Part shown: in pieces, positions 41,446-49,191 of the stretch
Layout: the number at the start of each line of letters is the position of its first letter
Position numbering within the stretch: position 1 is the first letter of the stretch
Origin: Chitinophaga horti
GTDB lineage: Bacteria; Bacteroidota; Bacteroidia; Chitinophagales; Chitinophagaceae
Reading direction: 5' to 3'
Length of the DNA stretch: 64,000 bases
NCBI RefSeq assembly: GCF_022867795.2
Contig: NZ_CP107006.1
Coordinates: forward strand, 930,001-994,000
Position numbers and translations under genes: made by a program
Notes under the pieces: generated by a model
The model's database searches: none
What the model was told of the DNA's origin: nothing
The model's input: only the letters and a program-made list of their open reading frames with translations

Positions 41446-42099
41446 ATGATGGAAGAAGCACTATACGATTATCTATTGGTAATTAGCCCTGACGCTGAAA
41501 CCGCGGCGGATGTGAAGCGTTTCAAGGGGATGATCGCGAACGAGATCGGAAGTTATACGGGATTGCATTCCAAAGCGCATATTTCGTTATTCCGTTCCGA
41601 ATTCCCTGACCGTTACGAGGACACTTTCACCCGGATGTTGGGAACCTTGGCTGACGAGCTTTCAGCGTTTACGATTTACACCTCCCGGGTAGATCATTTC
41701 AAGCACGGTGAGCATAAACGCACCATTTATGTGAACGTGGCTAACCCCAAACCCGTAGAGGAGTTGCATCGGCGTGTGCTGCAGTTGTTTGAGCTGAAGG
41801 CGCATAGTTTCAAACCACATATTACATTGGCGAGGGCGATTGCTACGGCGTCGTTCAACCAGGTATATCCTCACTTCGAGAATAAGCTGTTCGTAAGAAG
41901 TTTTCATTGCCATAGTTTCACGCTGTTGAAGCGTCCGGCTGCCGGCGGCTCTTACGAAATTGTACGCGAGTTTATGTTCGGTAATCATGAATCTGCGGAG
42001 GGGCCCTTGTTCCATCACGAAGCGCGTTCATTGCATCAACAGCAGGGGCACGGGCAGCAGGATGAGCATCAGCGCCATGAGCACGAGCATGCAGCGTAG
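41446..42099 (+). CDS. 2'-5' RNA ligase-like (2H phosphoesterase) protein with His-rich tail
   Basis: A 217-aa protein of the 2H phosphoesterase superfamily. The two HxT/S motifs are HIS in LHSKAHISLFR and HIT in SFKPHITLAR. They form the active site for cyclic phosphodiester or 2'-5' linkage chemistry. The substrate is unknown. The domain ends near residue 180. The last 30 residues are an unusual His/Gln/Glu tail (HHEARSLHQQQGHGQQDEHQ and beyond). The 3' end of the gene, including its TAG stop, lies within a 55-bp tandem repeat array, so the tail may have been created by repeat expansion. Confidence 0.85.
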   Translation: MMEEALYDYLLVISPDAETAADVKRFKGMIANEIGSYTGLHSKAHISLFRSEFPDRYEDTFTRMLGTLADELSAFTIYTSRVDHFKHGEHKRTIYVNVANPKPVEELHRRVLQLFELKAHSFKPHITLARAIATASFNQVYPHFENKLFVRSFHCHSFTLLKRPAAGGSYEIVREFMFGNHESAEGPLFHHEARSLHQQQGHGQQDEHQRHEHEHAA

Positions 42100-42310
42100 C
42101 CGGTAGGGCGGGAGCGTGTTCGGCAAAATGTAGTGCGTCAACATGCAGTGTAGAGGTGGTGTGTTCGGCAAAAAGTAACAGTGCTGCATGCGTCAACCTC
42201 TAGCGTAGAGGTGGTGTGTTCGGCAAAAAGTAACAGTGCTGCATGCGTCAACAAGTAGCGTAGAGGTAGTGTGCTTCGCAGAATGAAATGCGTTAACGCA
42301 CAGCGTAACC
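42094..42310 (+). repeat. 55-bp tandem repeat array, four units
   Basis: Units start near 42095, 42150, 42205 and 42260 with exact 55-bp spacing. The second and third are nearly identical (GTAGAGGTGGTGTGTTCGGC and onward). The first and last are degenerate. The first unit overlaps the end of the preceding gene. Each border contains an inverted repeat ACCTCTA / TAGAGGT. The remainder of the gap to 42573 holds nothing recognised. Confidence 0.9.
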
Positions 42311-42573
42311 CGGCCGGCAGTATACTCGCCAAACTGTAACCCTTGGCGGTGTATACACCGAGGCAGCAGGAAACGCATTGTAGTAGGGAAATACAAGATT
42401 CAAAACGTATAAAGTTATGAAAAGGCATGAAAGAGAACGTGAAAAATGATCGTGAAGTGTAGGTGTTAAACAGCCATAAATGCAGACGCCAACGCGATTC
42501 ACCGCTCTAAAAACCCTAAGGCTCATTAACCAATTTAACCTTAAAGACATTAACGCTTAAAATACCGTGTTGC

Positions 42574-42870
42574 ATGGAATGGGTGGCAATTAAAACAGGT
42601 CATGAAAGTCAAACAACCCCAACCCCCGAAATGGAAATGTTTGCAGGCCTGGCTAAAGCCGGCTTTCACCTGGAAATGATGAGAAGAAATGTGAACCCTG
42701 CCACGGTAGAATACTTTTACTTTCATCCAACTCTACATATACAGGTACATGAAGTGCAGGAGCCAGAAGGAGGATCTTCCCAATTCTTTATTTTTTATTC
42801 GGATGGACGCACGGTCTTCGTGAAACAGGCCGCGCAACTCTTCCAAAAGTTATCTGTCCCGGTGCATTGA
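42574..42870 (+). CDS. Small hypothetical protein
   Basis: A 98-aa protein I do not recognise. The sequence looks like real protein: a helical region EMEMFAGLAKAGFHLEMMRR is followed by alternating strands VEYFYFHPTLHIQVHEV and SSQFFIFYSDGRTVFVKQ, and a final amphipathic helix. There is no signal peptide, membrane segment or metal motif. Codon use is similar to neighbouring genes. It stands alone between the 55-bp repeats and a region with a long hairpin. The start at 42574 is the first ATG. Confidence 0.55.
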   Translation: MEWVAIKTGHESQTTPTPEMEMFAGLAKAGFHLEMMRRNVNPATVEYFYFHPTLHIQVHEVQEPEGGSSQFFIFYSDGRTVFVKQAAQLFQKLSVPVH

Positions 42871-42901
42871 ATAGGCTGTTTTCTCTCGCACCGAAGACAG
42901 T

Positions 42902-42958
42902 AAGGAGCCATCTTGTAACAGCCGGAACGGCTTGCCGACCGGTTGTTACAAACTCCTT
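42902..42958. other. Long imperfect inverted repeat
   Basis: AAGGAG, TTGTAACA and CCGG on the left pair with CCGG, TGTTACAA and CTCCTT on the right, with small bulges and a 13-base loop. It lies between the small hypothetical gene and acylphosphatase. It could be an RNA structure or a palindromic operator. Confidence 0.6.
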
Positions 42959-43114
42959 CCGGCACCTGGCTTTTTACCTGGTCCATTTTTCTTTCTCCAT
43001 CCATATATGTCCTAAACCCTATACCTCCCAAACAGGTGGCCGTCCTGTTGTGTGCCCTCACAACCTGACCGCCATTCCTTAACAGCAGTGGCTCTTCCCC
43101 AAGGCCGTTCGCTT

Positions 43115-43153
43115 CATAGCCGGATGAACAAGTTTCTTCCGGCTATGTTTTTT
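43115..43153 (+). terminator. Terminator upstream of the acylphosphatase gene
   Basis: The 9-bp stem CATAGCCGG / CCGGCTATG is followed by six T. It ends just before the acylphosphatase promoter. It is 245 bases after the last coding stop, so the transcript it ends carries a long untranslated 3' part or a separate RNA. Confidence 0.8.
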
Positions 43154-43157
43154 CAAT

Positions 43158-43165
43158 TAGTTTTG
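43158..43165 (+). promoter_or_regulatory. -7 box TAGTTTTG of the acylphosphatase gene, near-leaderless
   Basis: TAGTTTTG is followed by only four bases before the ATG at 43170, so the mRNA should have almost no leader. Confidence 0.55.
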
Positions 43166-43169
43166 CCGC

Positions 43170-43445
43170 ATGCAAATTCTCCACCGCGAAATACTTGTAA
43201 CAGGCCGCGTGCAAGGCGTCTACTTCCGCGCATCCACCAAATCCGCCGCCGACCGCCTCCAAATCAAAGGCGCAGTTAAAAACACACCCGACGGCCATGT
43301 ATGGATCGCCGCCGAAGCGCCGGCAGCAGCCATGGAAGCGTTCATCGAATGGTGCAAACAAGGCCCCCCGGCAGCTAAAGTCACAGGGCTTGATATCAAA
43401 GAAGGGGAGCTGCAGCATTATACTTCGTTCGAGATACTCCGCTAG
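43170..43445 (+). CDS. acyP: Acylphosphatase
   Basis: A 91-aa cytoplasmic enzyme that hydrolyses acyl phosphates. The signature VTGRVQGVYFRAST contains the phosphate-binding loop and catalytic Arg20, and KNTPDG contains the catalytic Asn38. The size is typical for the family. Its promoter box sits four bases before the ATG. No functional partner is adjacent. Confidence 0.95.
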   Translation: MQILHREILVTGRVQGVYFRASTKSAADRLQIKGAVKNTPDGHVWIAAEAPAAAMEAFIEWCKQGPPAAKVTGLDIKEGELQHYTSFEILR

Positions 43446-43559
43446 GGTAACGACATTACACGTCGTTCGATATACATCGCTAAGGCAACACACAAAGCGT
43501 TCGTTCGATATTCGCGTTAACGCGATAAGTCCCAATACCCACACATCAATTCAACTATA

Positions 43560-43592
43560 AAAAAAGCGCCGGCCCCAAAGGGACCAGCGCTT
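43560..43592 (-). terminator. Terminator of the C1 peptidase gene
   Basis: On the minus strand, a GC-rich imperfect stem (AGCGCTGGTCCC against GGGGCCGGCGCT) is followed by seven T, 22 bases after the peptidase stop. Confidence 0.85.
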
Positions 43593-43613
43593 GTCTGCCT
43601 GAAAGGCTATCAG

Positions 43614-44753
43614 TTATTTAATCCCTAACTTTGTCAGCAACGCCTTGTCGAGCGAAGATTTCGGTACAATAACCGTTACGGTATTAACTGCGAAGTAAGG
43701 CTCGGAAACATAGATGTAGCCCTCTTTCGGCGTTTTTGTACCCCAGGAGTTCTTCACAATAAAGTAATCCTTTCCGCCATCACCTTTGCCCAAACCGGTA
43801 ATATGCATCAGGTGATCGTCCTGGGTAACCAGGCTTTCGAACAACTGCTGCCGGTAAGCCGGTGTAACCTGCACTTCCGCCATGCCCGGTTTAAATCCTG
43901 TAGCAGCCGGAATGCTGTCGCCGGCAGGAGAGAGGGCGTAACCTTTTTCCATTTTAAAGCCACGGTTGCTTACGTCGGCATCCCACATGATGGTGTAGCC
44001 TTTACCGATCGACTGCTTCACCGCATCCACAAACTCCGCCAGCGGCAGGTTGTAATAAGCGCCGTTGGAAAAGTTGTCCGGAACCTCTACTACGAACGGC
44101 TGGTAAAACGGATGATGTGTGAAAGAGGTCAGGTTAACATAGTCGCTCTCCGTAAACTTCAGCACGTCTTTCGCATAGGTTTGCGGGGTATAGCTTTTAC
44201 CATTGTACTCGAAATTGGCGGGCGCTTTGCCAAGCGCATTATCCAGTATCTGGTCTACACCATCTTCCCAGTTAGCAGGAATTGGCTTTTTAAGCTTTAA
44301 TACGCTGTCGAGGTAAGTTTTGAGGGTGCTGACAAGCTTGCCGTGATTGTGCGCCGTCTGCCCGTCTTTAAGGCCCGAATAGACGCTTTCCGGAACCACT
44401 CCGTACCGGGCGATGGCCCTGATCACGTCGTGGCCCAGGCCGCCTTCGTCAAAACGAGCGTAACCCTGGCGCAGGATATAGTTCTCCGCCTTTTCACGAT
44501 AGATATTTCGTACGCTGAACATTTCCGAAATATCAGGCTGCTCCTGTCCCTTGCGCATGCATTCAGATTCGATCAGGGAGGTGGTGGAGAAGCACCAGCA
44601 GGTGCCTGTCATATCCTGGCTCTTAACTGGCGTGGCCTTGTTGTTCTTTACAATGGTTACCTGGTCCTTTACACTTAGGTTAACCTGGGTCTCCTGCGCC
44701 ATCGCAGGGAGGCTGGCACCCATACAAAGGGCCAGTAATATATCTTTTCTCAT
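43614..44753 (-). CDS. Secreted C1 family cysteine peptidase (bleomycin hydrolase / PepC-like)
   Basis: A 379-aa papain-fold peptidase with a signal peptide (MRKDILLALCMGASLPAMAQ), hence periplasmic or outside. The catalytic Cys is in VKSQDMTGTCWCFSTTSLIE, the His in DDHLMHITGLGKG and the Asn in IVKNSWGTKTP. The longer insert between Cys and His is as in the PepC/bleomycin hydrolase branch and not plain papain. An ATG three codons earlier (44762) is possible. It lies downstream of the BlaR1-like gene on the same strand, separated by a terminator. Confidence 0.9.
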   Translation of the reverse strand: MRKDILLALCMGASLPAMAQETQVNLSVKDQVTIVKNNKATPVKSQDMTGTCWCFSTTSLIESECMRKGQEQPDISEMFSVRNIYREKAENYILRQGYARFDEGGLGHDVIRAIARYGVVPESVYSGLKDGQTAHNHGKLVSTLKTYLDSVLKLKKPIPANWEDGVDQILDNALGKAPANFEYNGKSYTPQTYAKDVLKFTESDYVNLTSFTHHPFYQPFVVEVPDNFSNGAYYNLPLAEFVDAVKQSIGKGYTIMWDADVSNRGFKMEKGYALSPAGDSIPAATGFKPGMAEVQVTPAYRQQLFESLVTQDDHLMHITGLGKGDGGKDYFIVKNSWGTKTPKEGYIYVSEPYFAVNTVTVIVPKSSLDKALLTKLGIK

Positions 44754-44793
44754 AGCCGGCATGTCTGTTTTGGTAAAGATAACGAAATGTAAA

Positions 44794-44826
44794 GAAAAAC
44801 GCCGCAGCCTGAAGAGGCACGGCGTT
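44794..44826 (-). terminator. Terminator of the blaI-blaR1-like operon
   Basis: On the minus strand, stem AACGCCG.GCCT / AGGC.CGGCGTT is followed by TTTTC, 24 bases after the stop. Confidence 0.8.
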
Positions 44827-44849
44827 CTAGAATGGCGGTATAAAAAAAC

Positions 44850-46970
44850 TTATTGTTGTACGTCGATGTTCAGATTGGTGTGGTCGCCTTTCAGGGTTAC
44901 CCTGTCAGACTTAAAATAGCGTTCGTATTTCTTCAGCACGTCGGCGGGCTGTTTGGTGCCATTGATGTACAGTTCGCCGTCCTTCTTCTCGATCTCGTAC
45001 GACTTGGTGCGGTCGATCAGTTTGTCGGCAGCCAGTTCGTTCAGTAGCAGGTTGTACTGGTTGCGCTCTCCGAAGCTGCGGTTCATATTTTCCCTGGCTT
45101 CTTCCGCATGTTTGGAGGCTTCTTTCCGGTGGATCTCCGAACGCTCCATCGCTTTCTCAAATGCCTGGCGTTGTTTCACGGCCAGTTCTTCGTGGCGTTT
45201 GCGGTCTGCTTCCGACAGCTTACGGTGTGCATTGGCCTGCGCGCTGAAGTTCTGGTCAATGCCCTTGAACGCTTGTTGCATCTGCTCGTCGATCTTCTGC
45301 CAGTTTACTTCTTTGTAAGCTTTCTGCAAGTCCTCCTCCATCTTTTTCCAATCTACCTGTTTAAAAGCTTTCTCCGTTTCTTTACTCATCTTTTCCCAAT
45401 CAATGCTTTTATAGGCTTTCTCGGCGTCCTTCGCCATCTTTTCCCAGTCTATGTTTTTCTGCGCTTCGGCGATCTGCTGCTTCAGCTGGTTGAAATCAAC
45501 ATTCTTGTAAGCATTTGCCATCGCCTCTTGTGTTGCTTTGAAGTGATCGCGGCTAATCTTCAGTTGCTCGCGCTGAAGCGCCATTTGTTCACGCAGTTGC
45601 TGACGTTGCTCACGCGCATTTTCTTGTGCTTGCTGCATTTTGATAAACTGCTCCTGCATACGAACGCGGTCCGCTTCAGGCATTTCACTGATACTGTTGT
45701 ATGTTTTCACATTGCCCTTATCGTCGGTGATGACGATCTTGCCGCCAGGTACTGTATCATACCACGCTGCTGTTGAAACGTCTGTGGTGGTAAGGGCGGC
45801 CGGTGCGCTCGGCACCACGGGCGGTGTTTCCGGTACAGCAGGCGGTACCGCCATAACAATTGGTTCAACTGCTACACATGGTTCGGTGGAAGGCGTCGTT
45901 ACGCAATCTTCTTTTTTTACGGTTTCTGTAGGCTGATCCTTTTGAGCCGGGTTGAGCCAGGCAATGGAAGCAACGCCGGTGAGTATGATCAGTACAGCCA
46001 AAAATTGCTGGCTGTAGCTACGGTGACTAGTTTTCATTTCCATGATTCGTTTGATGCGGTGAAAGAGGTATTGTTTGTTGTCCGCAATCGCCATGGCCAT
46101 CGGGTTGGTGGTAAGGCGGTATTCTTCCAGTGCCACCAGGGCCTTGGCGTAGTGCAGGGGCTGTACGGTGCTGGCAATTACCAGGTCGTCGCAGCAATGC
46201 TCCCTTTCTATCTGGATGTTTTTGGATATCCACCAGATAAAAGGATTGAAGAACAGGATGGTCTCTACGATGGATTGGAAGATATTCAACAGGTAATCAT
46301 GGCGTTTTACGTGTGCCAGTTCGTGGAGCAGGATGGCTTCGAGCTGGTCGGTACTTAAGTTATTCACCATCGCGGCAGGCAGCAGGATCAGCGGGCGCAG
46401 GAACCCGATCATCACCGGCACCTGGATGGATGCACAAATGTGTAACTGTACTTTTTTACGGATGCCCAGGCGGCGGCTCAGGAGGTCGACCTGTGTGCTC
46501 CAGGCGTCGTCCATACGCAGCAGTACGTTGCGGCGTATTTGCTGTAACTGTGCAAGGTCCAGCACCAGTTTGATGGTCATGACCACCACACCTACAATGT
46601 AGATGCCTACCAATACGGGGAAGTACACTTCCATGCCGGGTATGAGCCCTACCGTACCGGTTGCCGCAGGTGCGGCAGGCAGGTTGGCTACGCCGCACTC
46701 AGGAAGCGGTGTGTCCATTGCCAGCTGCATCGTTAGCTGCGACTCGCGAATGGCCAGCAATTGTCGGCTGAAAGTAGCGACAAACCATGTGAAGATACCC
46801 GCCAAAGACAGGAACGACAAATGGTATTTAGCTGCGGAACTGGCCGCCGGCCATATTTTGAGTACGATCCTTAAACAGGCGAATACGACAAAGGCCTGCC
46901 AAAAGGAATGCAAAAGGGTCCATCCAAAGGCGCGGATGACTTCCGCAGTAAAAGGAAGCAGCGAGGTCAT
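44850..46970 (-). CDS. BlaR1-like M56 family membrane metallopeptidase with helical repeat tail
   Basis: A 706-aa membrane protein. Four hydrophobic segments surround an M56 peptidase domain with HELAH (residues 216-220) and the third zinc ligand region EREHCCDDL. In BlaR1/MecR1 systems this protease inactivates the BlaI repressor after a signal. It has no penicillin-binding sensor domain. Instead the C-terminal part carries five consecutive 16-residue helical repeats of the form (I/V)DWxKMxxxxxKAYKx (residues about 491-570) and further coiled coil. The long ORF begins at 47039 inside blaI, so ATG 46970, 22 bases after blaI, is the better start. Confidence 0.9.
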   Translation of the reverse strand: MTSLLPFTAEVIRAFGWTLLHSFWQAFVVFACLRIVLKIWPAASSAAKYHLSFLSLAGIFTWFVATFSRQLLAIRESQLTMQLAMDTPLPECGVANLPAAPAATGTVGLIPGMEVYFPVLVGIYIVGVVVMTIKLVLDLAQLQQIRRNVLLRMDDAWSTQVDLLSRRLGIRKKVQLHICASIQVPVMIGFLRPLILLPAAMVNNLSTDQLEAILLHELAHVKRHDYLLNIFQSIVETILFFNPFIWWISKNIQIEREHCCDDLVIASTVQPLHYAKALVALEEYRLTTNPMAMAIADNKQYLFHRIKRIMEMKTSHRSYSQQFLAVLIILTGVASIAWLNPAQKDQPTETVKKEDCVTTPSTEPCVAVEPIVMAVPPAVPETPPVVPSAPAALTTTDVSTAAWYDTVPGGKIVITDDKGNVKTYNSISEMPEADRVRMQEQFIKMQQAQENAREQRQQLREQMALQREQLKISRDHFKATQEAMANAYKNVDFNQLKQQIAEAQKNIDWEKMAKDAEKAYKSIDWEKMSKETEKAFKQVDWKKMEEDLQKAYKEVNWQKIDEQMQQAFKGIDQNFSAQANAHRKLSEADRKRHEELAVKQRQAFEKAMERSEIHRKEASKHAEEARENMNRSFGERNQYNLLLNELAADKLIDRTKSYEIEKKDGELYINGTKQPADVLKKYERYFKSDRVTLKGDHTNLNIDVQQ

Positions 46971-46992
46971 GGCAAAAAATTTAAACTGGTAG

Positions 46993-47382
46993 CTATTCTT
47001 GCTTTTTCTCCATGTCTGAAAGATAACGCCTGATGGCATCCAGCTCCTCCGGGGAAGAGCGGTGGTGACCGAGAGCCTGCATTACAAGCTGGCTCGCGGA
47101 GCCGTTAAAAACGGTATCGATCATTTTGTTCAATAGTTGTTGTTGTGTTTTTTCCTGCGAAACAAGCGCCTGGTAAATATGGGTCTTGCTGCTGGTGTCG
47201 CGGCTTAACAACCCTTTGTCGTGCATGATCTGCATGAGTTTGAGGGTAGTGGTGTAGCCTGCTTCCTTGCGCTGCTCCAATATCTCATGCACGTCCCGCA
47301 CAGTACTCGGGCCTTTCTCCCAAAGGATGCCCAAAATTTCCAGTTCACTTTCCGTCGGCTTAATGTTCTTTACAGCGTCCAT
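46993..47382 (-). CDS. BlaI/MecI/CopY family transcriptional repressor
   Basis: A 129-aa winged-helix repressor. The N-terminal domain IKPTESELEILGILWEKGPSTVRDVHEIL and YTTTLKLMQIMHDKGLL are typical of BlaI/MecI. The C-terminal dimerisation helices follow. It precedes the BlaR1-like peptidase by 22 bases on the same strand, the standard operon. Two matching palindromes lie upstream (47426-47465), consistent with autoregulation. Signal and regulon are unknown. Beta-lactam response is only one possibility, since the partner lacks a penicillin-binding domain. Confidence 0.95.
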   Translation of the reverse strand: MDAVKNIKPTESELEILGILWEKGPSTVRDVHEILEQRKEAGYTTTLKLMQIMHDKGLLSRDTSSKTHIYQALVSQEKTQQQLLNKMIDTVFNGSASQLVMQALGHHRSSPEELDAIRRYLSDMEKKQE

Positions 47383-47425
47383 CGTTTAAGGTTTAAGTGA
47401 TCCGTTCCTGCCCGGATTACTCATG

Positions 47426-47465
47426 TACGAATATCTTCGTAAACAAATGTACGATACTTTTCGTA
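47426..47465. promoter_or_regulatory. Twin 16-bp palindromic operators for the BlaI-type repressor
   Basis: TACGAATATCTTCGTA (47426-47441) and TACGATACTTTTCGTA (47450-47465) are inverted repeats of TACGA/TCGTA. Each is preceded by TG, and their starts are 24 bases apart. They lie about 45-85 bases upstream of the repressor ATG. Confidence 0.75.
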
Positions 47466-47564
47466 ATTCAATACTCCGAAGGTGTATTTTTTATTTCTTT
47501 TAACACGGAAAATTACCTTTCATCCGTACCAGTCTTTGGAAACCAGCCATGGGCCTGCTATCAG

Positions 47565-47588
47565 GCCGCCGTTGTGTCACTCACTGCA
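47565..47588 (+). repeat. Dispersed intergenic repeat, CCGCCGTTG core (copy 4)
   Basis: Identical over 24 bp to 9695-9718. No 11-bp array is adjacent. Confidence 0.75.
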
Positions 47589-47610
47589 ACCGCATCATCT
47601 CTATTAAACG

Positions 47611-47647
47611 AAAAAAAGCGGCGCGTATAACTAAGTATACACGCCGC
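47611..47647 (-). terminator. Terminator of the OM protein gene 47673-48290
   Basis: On the minus strand, stem GCGGCGTGTATA / TATACGCGCCGC with a short loop is followed by seven T. Confidence 0.9.
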
Positions 47648-47672
47648 GTACTATAAACCGAAAATCTATCCC

Positions 47673-48290
47673 TTAGAACCTGCCCGCCTTTAAGGTTACA
47701 TGAGCGGCCGGACCACTCATATCGCTATCACTGATACCGGGTGTGCTGGAGCCCTGTATGAACCGGTAGGAGGCACCCACGCCAATACGCAGGAAGGTGG
47801 CTACGTTGATCTCCACGTTCGCATAAGGCTCGGCGGCAAAAAAGCCGCTCTGGTCTATCCACCGGTCGCTGTCGCTATCAGGTTTCCATCTAACACCTTT
47901 CGCTACAGCACCGCCGCCGATGAGGGCACCCGCTCCCCAATGGAACAGTTTGTTGGAGTTAAAAGTGTATTCCGCTACAAAACCGCTGTACCAAAAGTTC
48001 CAGTAGCGGGTCGGATCATCTACGTTCACACGGGGCGATTCAATGTCGTTAACGAGCGCATACCCGCCGGCACCCAGCATGATGCGGCTGTTCAGCATCA
48101 CCCCGGCGTTACCGCCCATCATAATGGCAAACTTATCTGCAAAAGGCGTGAAGTGAATGGTGGGGGCGCCGTAGCCGCCTACGCGCATCTTACCGCCGTT
48201 TTTTGGTGTGGAAAGTGTTTCCATCTTTTCCTGGGCTATTGCACTGCCGGCAGCTGCAAGCATAGCAAGCCCTAATATGAACTTTTTCAT
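47673..48290 (-). CDS. Probable outer-membrane beta-barrel protein of unknown function
   Basis: A 205-aa protein with a signal peptide (ending SAIAQ). The mature part alternates short strands rich in Gly and aromatic residues (GGYGAPTIHFTPFADKFAIMMGGNAGVML, given as its general region, residues about 38-66). It ends AHVTLKAGRF, a usual barrel-closing strand with a C-terminal Phe. No ligand can be inferred. It lies 30 bases downstream of the DUF4249 gene on the same strand and may be part of that TonB-receptor operon. Confidence 0.8.
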   Translation of the reverse strand: MKKFILGLAMLAAAGSAIAQEKMETLSTPKNGGKMRVGGYGAPTIHFTPFADKFAIMMGGNAGVMLNSRIMLGAGGYALVNDIESPRVNVDDPTRYWNFWYSGFVAEYTFNSNKLFHWGAGALIGGGAVAKGVRWKPDSDSDRWIDQSGFFAAEPYANVEINVATFLRIGVGASYRFIQGSSTPGISDSDMSGPAAHVTLKAGRF

Positions 48291-48319
48291 ATTGATAAAA
48301 TTGAAGTGAGTATTTGTGA

Positions 48320-49177
48320 TTAGTGTATTTCTTTTTCTGCGTAGCTCACACCCGACATGCCAAACCAGCCCAGTACACGGCCATTGCCGCCACTCGCGTT
48401 CTTCAGGTTGGTACCTACGTTTTCCAGTACCCGGGCGAACAGGCCGCCGTTATAGATTTGGCTTTCTACATGTGATAACCACTCATGGCTGGCCTTTGTG
48501 CAGGAAGCAATGCGAACGATCACTTTTTCTCCCTTCAAAAATGGTTTGTCGCCACGGGTAATACCTTCGCTGATGGGCGGTATAAACTTAATGCCATCCG
48601 ACACATCTTCGGCAAAGCTGCCGTTAATCGGGAAGTTGTCTGTAAGCCTTGTCTCTTTGTTATTGCGGTACGAGCGCACCCAGTAATAATCGTTTCCTCC
48701 TTCCAGGTCCCGGGCGTGTAACTTTGCAAAGTAGCCTTCTTCGTTCCCAAACTCGGCTTCTTTAAACTCGTAAGTCAGCGAATCAATCACCGGTACACGT
48801 TTTACCGTGTCGATGGCTTCGTACGCCTGTCCGGCCAGCTCTACGCGCAGTTTGTAGGCGTGCCCAAGTATGCCGATGCTCACCGCAGCACCCGGATCAA
48901 AGCTGTAGTAGCCGTTTGAATAGGTGAAAGGGTACACATTGCCGCTCGTTAAATCGGTGAGGGTAACGTTGGCGGCGCTGATCACGTTGGCAGGTGCGGT
49001 GCCGGTGTAAGCGGTGGTCTCGGTAATGCGGATTTGTTGTACACCAGGCGCACTGGTAATCCAGGCATCCACAACCGGAATGGTTTTACCGGCTGGTACG
49101 TCCAGGTCAAACTTGGTTTCGCAGGCGGTGAGTAAAAAGGCGCCCGCAATCATCAGCTGGCTGAATATCTTTTTCAT
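48320..49177 (-). CDS. DUF4249 family lipoprotein
   Basis: A 285-aa lipoprotein (lipobox LLTAC) of the Bacteroidetes DUF4249 family. The mature start CETKFDLDVPAGKTIPVVDA and the later VIDSLTYEFKEAEF are typical. These proteins sit at the outer membrane and usually accompany a TonB-dependent receptor. Here the receptor gene is directly upstream. An ATG at 49192 overlaps the receptor stop (TAATG) and would add five residues. I chose MKKIFSQL at 49177, which gives the more usual signal start. It provides an intact size reference for the frameshifted relative at 12.6 kb. Confidence 0.88.
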   Translation of the reverse strand: MKKIFSQLMIAGAFLLTACETKFDLDVPAGKTIPVVDAWITSAPGVQQIRITETTAYTGTAPANVISAANVTLTDLTSGNVYPFTYSNGYYSFDPGAAVSIGILGHAYKLRVELAGQAYEAIDTVKRVPVIDSLTYEFKEAEFGNEEGYFAKLHARDLEGGNDYYWVRSYRNNKETRLTDNFPINGSFAEDVSDGIKFIPPISEGITRGDKPFLKGEKVIVRIASCTKASHEWLSHVESQIYNGGLFARVLENVGTNLKNASGGNGRVLGWFGMSGVSYAEKEIH

Positions 49178-49191
49178 ATGCAATGATGTCA

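Noticed and set aside
42094..42310. CRISPR-like array at the 55-bp repeats
   Set aside because: The whole 55-bp unit is repeated, with no variable spacers.
41972..42550. His/Ala-rich minus-strand frames over the 55-bp repeats
   Set aside because: The repetitive protein sequence is a by-product of the tandem DNA repeats.
44850..46970. Beta-lactam sensor BlaR1 in the strict sense
   Set aside because: No penicillin-binding SxxK/SxN/KTG domain follows the peptidase.
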